Positions 46,229 to 57,216 of a stretch of 64,000 nt of DNA are shown piece by piece. Both the position numbers and the translations under genes were made by a program. The notes under the pieces are model-generated. The model made no database searches, was not told the origin of the DNA, and worked only from the letters and a program-made list of their open reading frames with translations. The first letter of the stretch is position 1, and each line of letters begins with the position of its first letter. The DNA lies in NCBI GenBank assembly GCA_949130495.1, contig OX422219.1, positions 270,305,111 through 270,369,110 of the forward strand, written 5' to 3'. This DNA comes from Sambucus nigra. Taxonomy: Eukaryota; Streptophyta; Magnoliopsida; Dipsacales; Adoxaceae.

Positions 46229-47129
46229 ACACTGCCAACCCTCTTGTTATTTTTGAAGTGTCGATCGACACCGAGAACGTCAACGCTGAGAACTATCTTT
46301 ATCTTTTTGATGGTCTATCGTTTGTGATCTTTAAGCCCAATTTTTTGTAGCCTTGTCTTTTAAACAATCTTATCGTCAAACATTGATCGTCTGTAAAAAA
46401 ATTTATTGTGAACAACTTTCGTTTTGACATCATTGAATAAAGGAATGTTGAATGTTGATGACTGTTGTATCTGATCTAACTCTTATCACCATTTATTGAT
46501 TGTTGAGTATAATTTCAAGTTATACCTTAGGGATGTTCATCACCATTTAGCATAATGATGTTACCCAACCATTACTTAAATAACTTTTAACTTTTGGCTT
46601 CATCACTAAGTGATGTTTGGGGGTAATCCCCCTCTCGACATTATTAGGTGGTTATGAGGGAGTTGAGCCTCCTTAATCACTCTTGTATTTTCGAGAGAGA
46701 GTTATGAGTCAAATTCACCATAGTAAATGTTGTTAAAGAACCATTATTAAATTATATTTAATTTTTACCTTCACCACTAAGTGTTGTTCCAGGGGTGATC
46801 CCCTCTTAGCGTCATTAGGAGGGTATGAGGGAGCTGAGTCTCCTCAATCACTCTCGTATCTCCGAGGGAGAGTTATGAGTCAATTCATCATAATAAATGA
46901 TGTTATAATTAACCATGATAAATGATTTTCTCTAGTTAGGCATTGTACAATCCATACAGGATTTGATGTTGAGGTAGAATAAGTACGTAGTAACACTTGG
47001 AATTTTACATTGCACTATATCATTTTTGTATAACTCCTAGACACATCAATAAAATTATAATGAAAACAATATACTGAATCAAGTAATACATTGGTCTTTT
47101 AAATAAATGACACTAGTAGAGCTATTGAT
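46229..47129. other. Spacer between convergent Tat2 genes, with a tandem dimer
   Basis: No coding sequence recognised. Two diverged copies of a unit of about 170-180 bases occupy roughly 46567-46733 and 46734-46915. Shared landmarks are CACTAAGTG, GTAATCCCC / GTGATCCCC, ATGAGGGAG and GAGAGTTATGAGTCAA. Confidence 0.7.
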
Positions 47130-49524
47130 AATATCTCTTTATATGGTCTGTATTCCATGGATTCAAAAAGGGTTCTCTCTCCAGATTTTCAAGTTCAAAT
47201 GTCAGTGGCACGACATATTATGTCCCTTTATAGGGCCTGTGACAATTTGGGTGTATCTTATTGGGTTTCTACCAAACCTTCTTTAGGACTAGGTCTTCGA
47301 TAACTATAGGTCGAGACTTCACTTTCTTGTTATAAAATCTTTCTGCTCTTTATTGGTAAGATGACTTTCTAACTGCAACATCCTCTCACCTTACTTCTAT
47401 TAGATCTAAATCGAACATCCTCTCTTTCATGTTGTCCTCTGGTTTGTAAGTTTGGACTTTGTGTCTTGGGAGTCCGAGCTTTATTAGAATGACCTCCTTA
47501 GACCCATAGGCTAACATAAATGTCCTTTCTCCTGTCAACATTTTTTTCATAGTCCTATATGCCCATATGATTCCATGCAGCTCATCAGTCCATTTACCTT
47601 CCGCGTCTTCAAGGCTTTTCTTAATTGCATTAAGTATGGTCCTGTTTAGGACTTCGGATTGGCCATTAGCTTAGGGTCGTCCAGGTGTGGAGAAGAACTC
47701 CTTGATGTTGACCTTTTTTCAACATGCTTCCAAAGACTTGTTCTTGAATTGCTTACCATTTAAAATCATTGTATCGGGTAGGCCATACCGCCATCCGATA
47801 TTTCTCCATATGAACTTGAACGTCCTCATTTCAAATATAGTTATTATTGCTTTAACATCCACCCACGTTAAAAAGTAGTCAATTTTAACAATCAGATAGT
47901 TATAGTTTCTTGGTGCTCAAGACAGAGGGCAAACCAAATTTATACCCCTGACTGTGAACAACCAAGGTGCCGTTATGGATGAGAGGGGCATATAGGGTTG
48001 GTGAGGAATACTTTCAAATCTTTCGCACTTGTCGCATTTCTTGACATACTCTACAAAGTCTTTGGCAAGCATGGACAAAAGATACCCCTGAGTGATGATC
48101 CTTTTAGCAAGAGATTAGCCTCTAATATGGCTCGCAAAAGACCTTCCATGCACATCTCAGAGGACATATGCGGTTACTGAGTTATGCACGCATTAGAGCA
48201 GTGGGAGAATGAAGCCCATTTTATAGCAAACATCATCGATGATGGTGAACTTTGATGCTCGATATCTAAGTTTCTTCTTTTCTGCCTTTGATTCTAGGAG
48301 TTTACAATCCCTGATATACTCGATTATAGGGTCCATCTAGGAATCTCAAAGATTCAAGTTTAACGAGAAATACATGGAATTCTTGTCTTCTTTGATACTC
48401 GACCTCTCCAGGATTCAAATAGGTACAGTGCACCGAATCTCAGTCATGGTTACCGACGCCAATCTAGCCAGAGCATCGGCTAGGTTATTCTCTAACCCTG
48501 GAATTATTTTTACTTTGACTTCACTAAAATTTATTAACATTTTTCTGACTCTAGCCAAGTACTTGGCCATTTTCTCACCCTTGGCCTCGTAGAACTCTAA
48601 TATCTAATTAATAACTAGATATGAATTACTGTGGGCTACCAACTAGTCGACATTCAAAACTTTGGTAAGGGAGATACCTGCCAGCAGAGCCTCATACTTT
48701 GACTCGTTATTTGATGCCTCGAAGCTAAATCCTCAAATATATTCAATGTTGTTCTATCTGGGGCCGACAATATAATTCATGAACCACTGCCACTCTCACA
48801 AGACGAGCCATCTCCAAATAATCTCTAAAAAGGCCCCCCCTTTTGACAACAGACCTTCACCCAAAATTCCATTCTTGATTAAAAAAATCTTTCTCCATAA
48901 TATCAACCTGGACTTTCATAGACACTACTTCCTTTAGAGCACACACTGGCGTTTCGACCCTTACTTTAATCTCATAATCTTCATTCACAACCCAAGTGAA
49001 CTCAATTACGAAATCTACCAGTGCTTGCCCTTAATCACATTTCTCGACTAATAAACGATGTCTAACTCCCCTAGATCTACTAGACATGCCATTAGCCTAC
49101 TCGATTTTTCATGTTTATGAATGACTTGCCTCAATGGAGTGTCGGTGAGCAACACCATTATATGCACCTGAAAATAAGGTTTCATCTTTCTCGTGGCATT
49201 TATAAGTGCATATGCCAACTTCTCTGTCTTAGGATAGTTCAACTTGTCCCCTTTTAAGTTTTTGCTATTGAAATACATTAGCTTATGAACCCCATCATCG
49301 TCTCGAGTGATGGCCGTGTTGATAGTTGACTCTGAGATGTTATAAGAGGATAGCATGACTAGGGTCTGGCAAAATATTGAATCGGGTAAGGCGTGACCCA
49401 CTCCAACGGGCTCTGCCTTCAAGGTTTTCAAGAACTTCTGTATTAACTTCTGGTAAAACCTTATCCTTTTGGTAAAAATAAAACTCAAACTAGAGCTCAC
49501 TCCCTTCAAGAAGATGAACTTCAT
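47130..49524 (-). pseudogene. Tat2 RNase H, archaeal-type RNase H and integrase
   Basis: Minus-strand Tat polyprotein from the middle of RNase H onward. DDGVHKLMYFNSKNLKG, LAYALINATRKMKPYFQVH and PLRQVIHKHEKSSRLM (49280-49080) are Tat RNase H. The second RNase H has ESKYEALLAG and NNLADALARLAS (48700-48470). The integrase has KCDKCE (near 48040), KIDYFLTWVDVKA with the first Asp (near 47890), LNGKQF with Asn in place of the second Asp, and NGQSEVLNRTI with the Glu (near 47650). Reverse transcriptase is missing. The Met at 49524 lies about 190 bases after a TATA box. Confidence 0.85.
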
Positions 49525-50397
49525 AATAAAAATAGTAACTTTTCTTAAGAGGAACTACTGAGAGTGATGGTTGTCAGTGGGGAGTGAAAGAATAAGGCAA
49601 TCAACACTTAGAGAGAGAGCAAGGGGAGAATACTAGAGAGGTTCTGGCATGATTTTGATAGAGTACCGGTATGATATTGAGTTTATGATGCATTTAACCT
49701 TGTATAGAGGTCCTATTTATACTTGGGCACTAGTGCTGAGTTGGAACTTTTTGGTGCCAAAATGAGAGGGTTGGTGAGGGACAAGGTCTGTAGTGTACCA
49801 TTTGTCCCTATCTATGTGGAGCAGCCTGCCCCCTGAAATAGGTGCCAACTAGTGCAAACCAAAGTCTAAAAGCAAATATGCATCCTAATGGAGATAAAAT
49901 ATTTAATTTGGTAAATATCTTTTGAAAGGGTAACTTGTCGTACAAACTTTGTAAGTTTGAACGGGGGGGGGGGGGGGGGGGGGGTCTCAAAGACCACCTC
50001 CTCTAAAATCTTCAAAAACTTGAGTGGGCCTTGGGAACCCTTTTTTTTTATCTAGAATCATTTTACAAAATATTTATTTCTTGTGAGCAACCATTTGGCT
50101 ACTCACCTTAGTTGTGTCTGGCTGTGAGGTGTGTGAGGGTTGGGTGACCCTAGGGTCTTTCTACTAGTATTCTCTTAATCTTAAAGGGCTAAGTGGTTGA
50201 GATTGCTCAATAAACCTTGTTCCTCAGCCGCCAAGCCAAAACTCCCAAGAGATCCCAACTGGTCTATTTGATCCCTGCTTGCTCAACTAGGCTACCTGTA
50301 TAAGAAAATAAATATTAGTATTTTTATTCTTTAAAAGAATAATCTTTCATGATGAGGGGTTTCTCCTAGAAGCCCCTTCCTCATCCTGGCCGATTTT
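49525..50397 (-). other. Promoter-like region upstream of the Tat2 pol fragment
   Basis: The minus strand carries TATAAATA (plus 49714-49721) and a purine-rich run downstream (49600-49640). A homopolymer of 22 G lies at 49963-49984. No protein domain is seen. Its order after the minisatellite (minus sense) is that of a Tat LTR U3, but R, U5, leader, gag, protease and reverse transcriptase are missing between here and RNase H. Confidence 0.5.
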
Positions 50398-50830
50398 TCA
50401 AAAGTTGGTGGACCTTGAGGGGTCCGCGTTCAATATTTTCTGGAATATGAGGGAGAGAACCTTAAGGGTTCCGCATTTCATATTTTTTAGCAGTTGAGGG
50501 ACCTTGGGTGTTCCGCGTTCCAAATATTTTCTTACAATTGAGGGACTTTGGGGGTTCCATGTCCAAAATATTCTCTTGCAGTTGAGGGACCTTGGGGGTT
50601 CCACGTCCCAAATGTTTTCTTGCAGCTGAGGGACCTTGGGAGTTCCGCATCCCAAATTGTTTTTGGAATTGAGGGAGGGGAGCCTTGGGGGTTTTGCGTC
50701 CAAATATTTTATTGCAGTTGAGGGAGGAAAACCTTGAGGGTCCCTCGCCCTTGAACATAGTGAGAAAACTCAAAACACGCATATACATTAGCCCCTCATG
50801 CAAAGTCTTTTGTGTTGGGGAAACCAAAAG
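50398..50830. repeat. Minisatellite of about 60-bp units, Tat2
   Basis: About six or seven copies of a unit with TTGCAGTTGAGGGACCTTGG, GGGTTCC and CAAATATTTTCT. It occupies the same place relative to the mobile-domain gene as the 22780-23295 array in Tat1, but the sequence is different. Confidence 0.9.
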
Positions 50831-51317
50831 GCTTTGTAAGCACTAAATTCAATTTTCAAGAAAATAAAAATTTTGAGGGACCCTAGGGGTTCCTCAACAT
50901 TTTGCCTATGCTCATTAAATGCACTTGACCCTTTGTTCTAGGTTTTGGGTTCTCTAGAAGGCACACGTCAGTGTGGGAATTACCATTTCATCATTTGGGG
51001 AAAAAATTTTGATAGCCTTTTGGCATTCTTGCACGTTTTTCCATTTTCATGTAAAAGCTAAAGCCCCCCTTTTTTTAACAAAAGCTTTCATCTTCATCAT
51101 ACTGTTAAAACACTCACAGAGAGTTTCAATTTTTAGTGAGAGAAAGAAAAAATAATCCAGACTCCGTAGCCCCCCCCCCCCCCCTTTTTTTTCAAGTTTG
51201 CTTCAAAAATACCATTAACGGCTTCAACCATATCCTATGTTTCTTCAATGGTTACTACCTCCACCATCCCTATCATGATAGGGTCCGCCCCTATTTCCAT
51301 TTCTATCCACAACATCG
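50831..51317 (+). other. 5' flank of the plus-strand mobile-domain gene
   Basis: AT-rich, with a C15-T8 run at 51170-51192 and a purine-rich AGAGAAAGAAAA run at 51140-51151. No clear TATA box was found on the plus strand. Confidence 0.4.
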
Positions 51318-54300
51318 ATGACCAACACCACCACCATAGCCGCTGCTCCGGGCGGTTCTGCCGTCCCGATGTCTATGGACTGTCGTTTGAGTACTGATAT
51401 GTTTCTCGCTAGGATGGTGTTTGAACTAAGCTAGATTGGAGATTCTGTTGCTGGTGGGTTGAATTTTAAGGAAAAAACCATCAAGGGTTCCTCCTCGCTT
51501 GTGGTCGGTATCCATGATGGTTCCACGCTTCTTGTTCTAATTGTCAAGGGTTCCTCGCTTTATATTTGTTCAGGTGTGTATTCCTCGTGCGGGGGTTCTT
51601 CATTTGAAATCTCAGCCACTCAAGGATCCTCGCTTAGTATTTGCGCATCTATGGGTTCCTCGCATGAGGCCTTAACTATGGGGGGTTTCTCGCGAACGCC
51701 ACCCGCTACCCGGGGTTCCTTGATTGGAATAGATGTTGTTGGGTCTCTTTCAATGAGGACCCAATCCACTGGAGGTTCCTCATCCAAGCCCTTTGTGATG
51801 GCGAGAGGTTCTCCTACTGATTTTCCATTGATGGGTTCCTCAACTTGGGGTTTGATTATACAAGGTTCCTCGTTGGGAGTTTCAACCCCTTTGGGTTCCT
51901 CGACAGATTTTTTGCCTATGGGTTACTCGACCGCCGCCACCATTGTAAGGGGTTCTTCATCAGCGCCTCCGCTGACGGCGACGGGTTCCTCAACTACCAA
52001 GGGTTTCTCTCCTACTGCCTTAATCACAAAGGGTTCCTCGATCATACATACTTCCTCGCTAACTACTTCGAGTTCTTCGTCAGTTAATTTGGAACCAAGG
52101 GGTTCCTCTTCGGCCGCCGTGACCCTGAGGGGTTCCTCGAACATCGAGGGTTCCTCCTGCCCGCTATTGGTCGAGGTGGGTTCCTCGCTTACCACTTTGA
52201 GTTCCTTATTTCTAAAGCTGACTGAAAAGGGTTCCTTTCCAGAGGCTCCGGTTATGGAGGGTTCCTAAACTGCCAATTTGATTGAGAAGGGTTCCTCGCC
52301 TACTATCTTACATATGATGGGTGTTTCAAAATTTTCATAAATTGGAGAGGGCTTTTACCAATTTAGTTCTTCACAGTTGGGATTCTCACTTGGGGTTTCA
52401 TGTAGTGAGGGTTTCGCGCGCATGCTTTTTGCAACTGTGGGTTCCTCACTTGAACCAGTGGCTATTGGCACTTCTTCCACCACTTCTTCTTCTTCTTCTT
52501 CTTCTTCTTCTCAGTCTTGGGAAGATTATATCCGCACCCATAAAGGGAGGGATTTTGGCCTCTACCTCCGTGTACCCTTTTTCGGATACAATGATGATTT
52601 CATGGCTTCCCTTGCTCTATTTGAGGAGAAGGTCAATCGCCAACATTATCGAGCGCCTCATGTGGGGTTAGGTGATTCTGCTGATTCTCCAATTATTGTT
52701 CCTGACACTATTCTCAGAGTTAGATTTGATCGCGATGATTTCCCTTATTCCAACATTGAGATTAAGGTTGCGGGGGGCGCCCCAGAGGAGTGGGCTGCCT
52801 GGGTTGACTATGTTCTGGTTGTTCCTTATTATAAGACTATCCTTGAGGGACTTGTTCTAATTATTACAATTCATAGTTTGAAGTCTTATACTATGGCTAA
52901 ACATAATTCTTCCCTGAATCTTTTACTGTCTTGATGGAGTAGGGAATATCACACCTTTATGATTGGCTGAAGTAAGTTTATCGTTACTATAGAGGATGTA
53001 TGCGAGTTACATGCCCTATCTTTCTCCGGGGAGCTTGTTTTTACTGATGGTTATGAGGACCCTCTTGAGAAGGAGATGGTGGAAGAGTTGTAGGCCTCAC
53101 TTGCGAAGTGTTCGAAATATGTAGTTATAAATATCATTGGCATTACCAAACACTCTTTCAACAAATAGCAGAGGTATTGGCTTTGATATTTTAAGCATCC
53201 ATCGAAAGGGGAGACTTCTAGCAGAGCTCTTCGAAGTCAAGATGGTCCCAAACTTCACTCTTCCTCATGCTTGGCTGTTTTTCTTGTCACTTTTTTGAGC
53301 CGGTTCTTATTTCGAGGTAAACTCAAAGACTCTCCTCGTGAGTTCCTTTTCAGATTAGTTGTAAGGCTGTCACGAGGGAGGTCAGTAACCCTTGCTTCTT
53401 TTGCTATTGGTTATCTTTATTCCTGGTTGGATCATTCCCATACAGATGTTTAGAGGTCTTGCGGCCGCTACGATGCCGCTAACTTTTCCAATTTTCTTCT
53501 CCTGATGGCCTTTTTGTTTGGGCATTTTCCCCATTTTTCTCTTGAGCCACAGGCCTGCCATAGTAATGTTGCTCATCTTTTGAGGTGGCATATCAAATAC
53601 CCTAAGAAGACTCTGGGGACTTGGATTGATGACATTGAGGAGTTTTTCTTTCGCCCTTACATAAACTCCCTAGTGGTGTGTTCAACTGGCTTTCTTTCCC
53701 TAGAGATGGTGGCACCTTTTATTGTCCTGCTAATGTTGACTCTATTTCTACTTGCCCCCATATTAATGTGGTGGCAATACTACTGCTAGGTCTTTTGACT
53801 TCTTTAAAGGAGCTGAATCAAGATGCTGAGTTCTATTATTCTAAGAGAGTGATGAGGCATATTGGTTACGACTAGGGTGTTCACACCCTTCAAGCAGGGA
53901 TCCTTGAGAGTTACATTTGGACGCATGTAGGGACTCTACCTTTCAGGGAATGTTTCACAGGGTGCGTCACTTGGGAGGGATGTATGTACCTCCCCACGAT
54001 TAATTGTCTTCATTCACCTCTACTTAGTTCTTACTCTACCAGCGACATGTTCTTCCTATTCAGAACTCCGTGGTTGGGCCTCCACACGAGACTATTCCCA
54101 CTAAGTATGTCAAAGCCCAATTCTTAATCACGCAGACCTAGAAAGATGATTGACATCTTAGCACCACACCTAGTCCTCCTCTTGAGAAAGCTACTCCCAT
54201 CCTAGTGAAGCCGCTCCTCGATGAGTCTACCCATCCACAACAAGCTGAGGCGCCCTCTGCCAAGTCTAAAGGCCAGTCCAAGGGATAAGAAAAATCAAGG

Positions 54301-54870
54301 GCTCACACGACAGGTAAAATAAAACACCCAGGAATGAATGTGTCTAACTTCATTACTGCCAATACTGTTGCTCCCTCTCCCCCTTCTCCTGTAAGAACCA
54401 GAGCTACCAAGAGGAAGAAGGGGGTTTCTGTTGATGCTATCGCTCCCTCCACAGTAGACCAGGGGGCAAATATCGATGATATCGGGGTAGAGGATACCTA
54501 TAGATCTATCAGGGAGTGTGTTTATGAGGGTTTGGGCCTTTCTTTCCAGGGGACATCAGTCACATCTATTCTCGCTGTAGAAGGTACTACACCCAAACAT
54601 TCTTTACTTAGACAATCTAGCTCTTATGGAATTTCACATGCTGATTCCCCTTCACCCTCATTGAAAGAGGAACTAGTTGACTATGGAAGCACGCCTTCCT
54701 ACGATGATATTATTTCTTCTTCGAATGTTGTGGATGGATTGGATCTCCATGGTGAGAGTTCTACTAACACCTGTGCTTTCTTATTAATTTCAAGGGAGTC
54801 TTCCTGTGATGATGAGGCATTACATTCCCCCTCAGGGGTTAGCTCATCCACCAGGCCCTTTTCCATATAG
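51318..54870 (+). pseudogene. Plant-mobile-domain gene with N-terminal 10-residue repeats
   Basis: Start proposed at Met 51318 (MTNTTTIAAAPGGS). The same frame runs to about 53790 with scattered stops. Residues from about 51480 to 52270 form some 25 imperfect 10-residue repeats, each with Gly-Ser-Ser. A poly-Ser tract encoded by TCT repeats follows (52485-52512), then SWEDYIRTHKG. The mobile domain includes SREYHTFMI and FIVTIEDVCELHALSFSGE (52945-53040), SRFLFRG (53290), VRLSRGRSVTLASFAIGYLYS (53360-53430) and RYDAANF. A frame change near 53700 leads to a Ser/Thr/Pro-rich tail (54334-54870). Antisense to the Tat2 pol orientation. Several stops; probably dead. Confidence 0.8.
51480..52450 (+). 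repeat. 30-bp coding minisatellite (Gly-Ser-Ser repeats)
   Basis: GGGTTCCTC recurs about every 30 bases, usually in the same frame. Intervening bases vary, so only the Gly-Ser-Ser core is kept. Confidence 0.9.
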
Positions 54871-56814
54871 TTAGGTCGTGCGCTCTGTAGAGGCGCTCCA
54901 CTAGGACTTTCTTTACTTGAGACTTTTATGCATATGATTTTTTTTCTTCTCTTTTCATCATTGACCTGTTTACTAATTATTTCTCTTGGAATGTTTCCAC
55001 AGGTTACTTCTGCAGAGGCAAGTGGTCTTTCACCTTCCCCCTGCGTCGTTCTCCCTTACAACACGAGGGTAATCTAATGTTAATTATTCTAGAGGCCTTT
55101 TCAGAGAGGTTTGTCACTCCCCTAAGGTTTTTTTAAGACTTTGACATTTACGATTTACATTTATTTTACTGAGTGTTATATATGCTATTTTCTCTATAGC
55201 TCTCATCTCTGTATCCTACTAGCACTAGGGTCCTTTCTGTGACCGCACATTCTGCTTAGGTACCTCTTCGAGTTCATTTGAGTTGTTGGCCTCATTTTTC
55301 TCTCTTTCATTTTTTAAACTCTTTTCCTTTGTGTTCTCTATTTATTTATAATTACAGATTGTGTTTCCTTCTATCCCTGTTGCTTTTCCTTTCTCCTACA
55401 GTAGCAGCATGAATTTTTGTGGGTGAGCCCTTAGCTACCTCCTTCTTAGAGGTCTGTCTGCTTTCTGATTTCTATTACTTTGCCTTTGGTGCTAATATTC
55501 TTTGTTACCTTTCATTCCCCAGGACCCTGTATCTCTTGGCCTTTCTTTTGTAGGGGGACTCTACCTTTCATGGAGACCAATATTTCAGGGCTGTCTCCCT
55601 CAGGGAGGATTTCTATTTCTCGAGTCCACGTCTCTATGGATAAAAGACCTATGCTCTTGCCTATCCCTCATAGGGACCACATTTACTATAACTTCCATTG
55701 TTGATCCTATTTCACAGGTTTCTATTCAAGTATTGGTAGACTCTTCACCCAAAATTGTTATGATGATGACATATTCTAATGCTATTATTATAAAAAAGTC
55801 TTTAGCACAACCCCTGCTGTGCCTCCGGCCATCTTTTTCCCTTCTTCTTTAGAGGGGACTCAGGTACCCCAAAAAATTTCTTTTCTGTCTTTGGTGTTAC
55901 TTATACTGACAAGTCATTTTATGTTGTTTTCTCAATTAGTTTGCATCATCACTGCATTAGTGCCTATCATTACTATATCTTCAGCAGCCCCTATTATAAT
56001 TGAGGCCCCTTTCCATGTTGCTTCCTAGTGAGAGTCCTGCCATAATGCCTCTCCCGATAATTATTTTTGTTATGGGACTTTGGGCTTTTCTACATGCTTG
56101 TTTTTATGTTGCTAATTCTTGCCTCTTTTTCTTCATTTATAGACTAGTTATGTGAAAGTTTCCTTGCCTTCCATGAGTGTCACGGGGGCAGCCCCTCAGG
56201 CTCCATTCACTGCTCCCCCTTGACTTCTGTGGGGGTAACTGCTCAGGTATCATTTCTTACATTTGCATGACAGTAACCTTTTATATGTCACTCTTATGAC
56301 TTATATTTTTTTAACTTTTGGGATCAGGTTAGCGTAGCTGAGTTCCCCTTATCTACGGGACCTATTACTAGTTCTGCTCCTATAGCTGTGGGGCTTCCGA
56401 CTCAGATTTCGGATGAAGCTATCCAAGTAAATACTGGTTTGCTTATATTCTCAATTTTTGTATTTAGTACGTTGGAAATGCTTACTAACACTTACCTGTT
56501 TCTCTATTCTAAGCTTAGTGCTGTAATTGTTCCAGCGACTGCGGAACATATTGGGGGAATAGCTGCAGGAGAGGTATTATGCTGTCATACCTTTCCCTAT
56601 TTTTTCGACTTTCCATTTTTCTTCTTGCTTTTACTGTGAAAGTATGCTTACCTCTATCCTTGTTTCATTATTTCCAGGCTAGTGAGGCAGATGCTCCGGT
56701 AACTGTGGAGCATGCTGGATAGATAGCTATGAGAGAAGTATTATACTATCATACCTTCTCATTTTTTGTTTCTCCTTTATCTTCTTGCTTTTACTACGCA
56801 AGTGGTCTCCCCCT
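54871..56814 (+). pseudogene. Serial short exons at the 3' end of the mobile-domain gene
   Basis: A series of short stretches, each preceded by a pyrimidine-rich ...CAG and followed by GT: near 55002-55067, 55520-55590, 55716-55790, 56143-56267, 56329-56425, 56511-56574 and 56679-56740. The last four start at intervals of roughly 170-190 bases. The last two share GGAGCATGCTGG-like exon text and introns with CTTCTTGCTTTTACT. They read as Ser/Pro/Val/Ala-rich peptide. The pattern indicates tandem duplication of exon-intron units. The CACTA element cuts the series at 56815. Confidence 0.55.
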
Positions 56815-56935
56815 CACTACACCGAAATGACTATTTTATAACAAATTGAAAAAATAATTTATAAGTATTCAGAACACTTATAAAATTTATAATGGTTTTA
56901 ATCACTTACAAAATTTGTAAGTGTTAATGAGTGAT

Positions 56936-57171
56936 ACAAAAGTGTTAATATAACACACATTAAGGAGTGTAGTACATGTGATTCGCTCTTGTATACCTTC
57001 GTTGCCTACAAAGTGTTGAAAAAATATTTCACCTATTTTCATCATTCCCTATTTGGTAGAGTCAAAACCCCCGTGTATACCTTCTCCCCGCTTTGGATTC
57101 TCGCTCACCATCTTCGTCTGATTGTCTCGTCGACACACAGACTCCATCTTCATCACCATTTTTGACACACG

Positions 57172-57216
<45 letters not shown>

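Noticed and set aside
51923..52195. Acidic minus-strand frame (Glu-Glu-Pro repeats)
   Set aside because: It is the mirror of the Gly-Ser-Ser coding repeat. The plus strand has the longer frame and the adjoining mobile domain.
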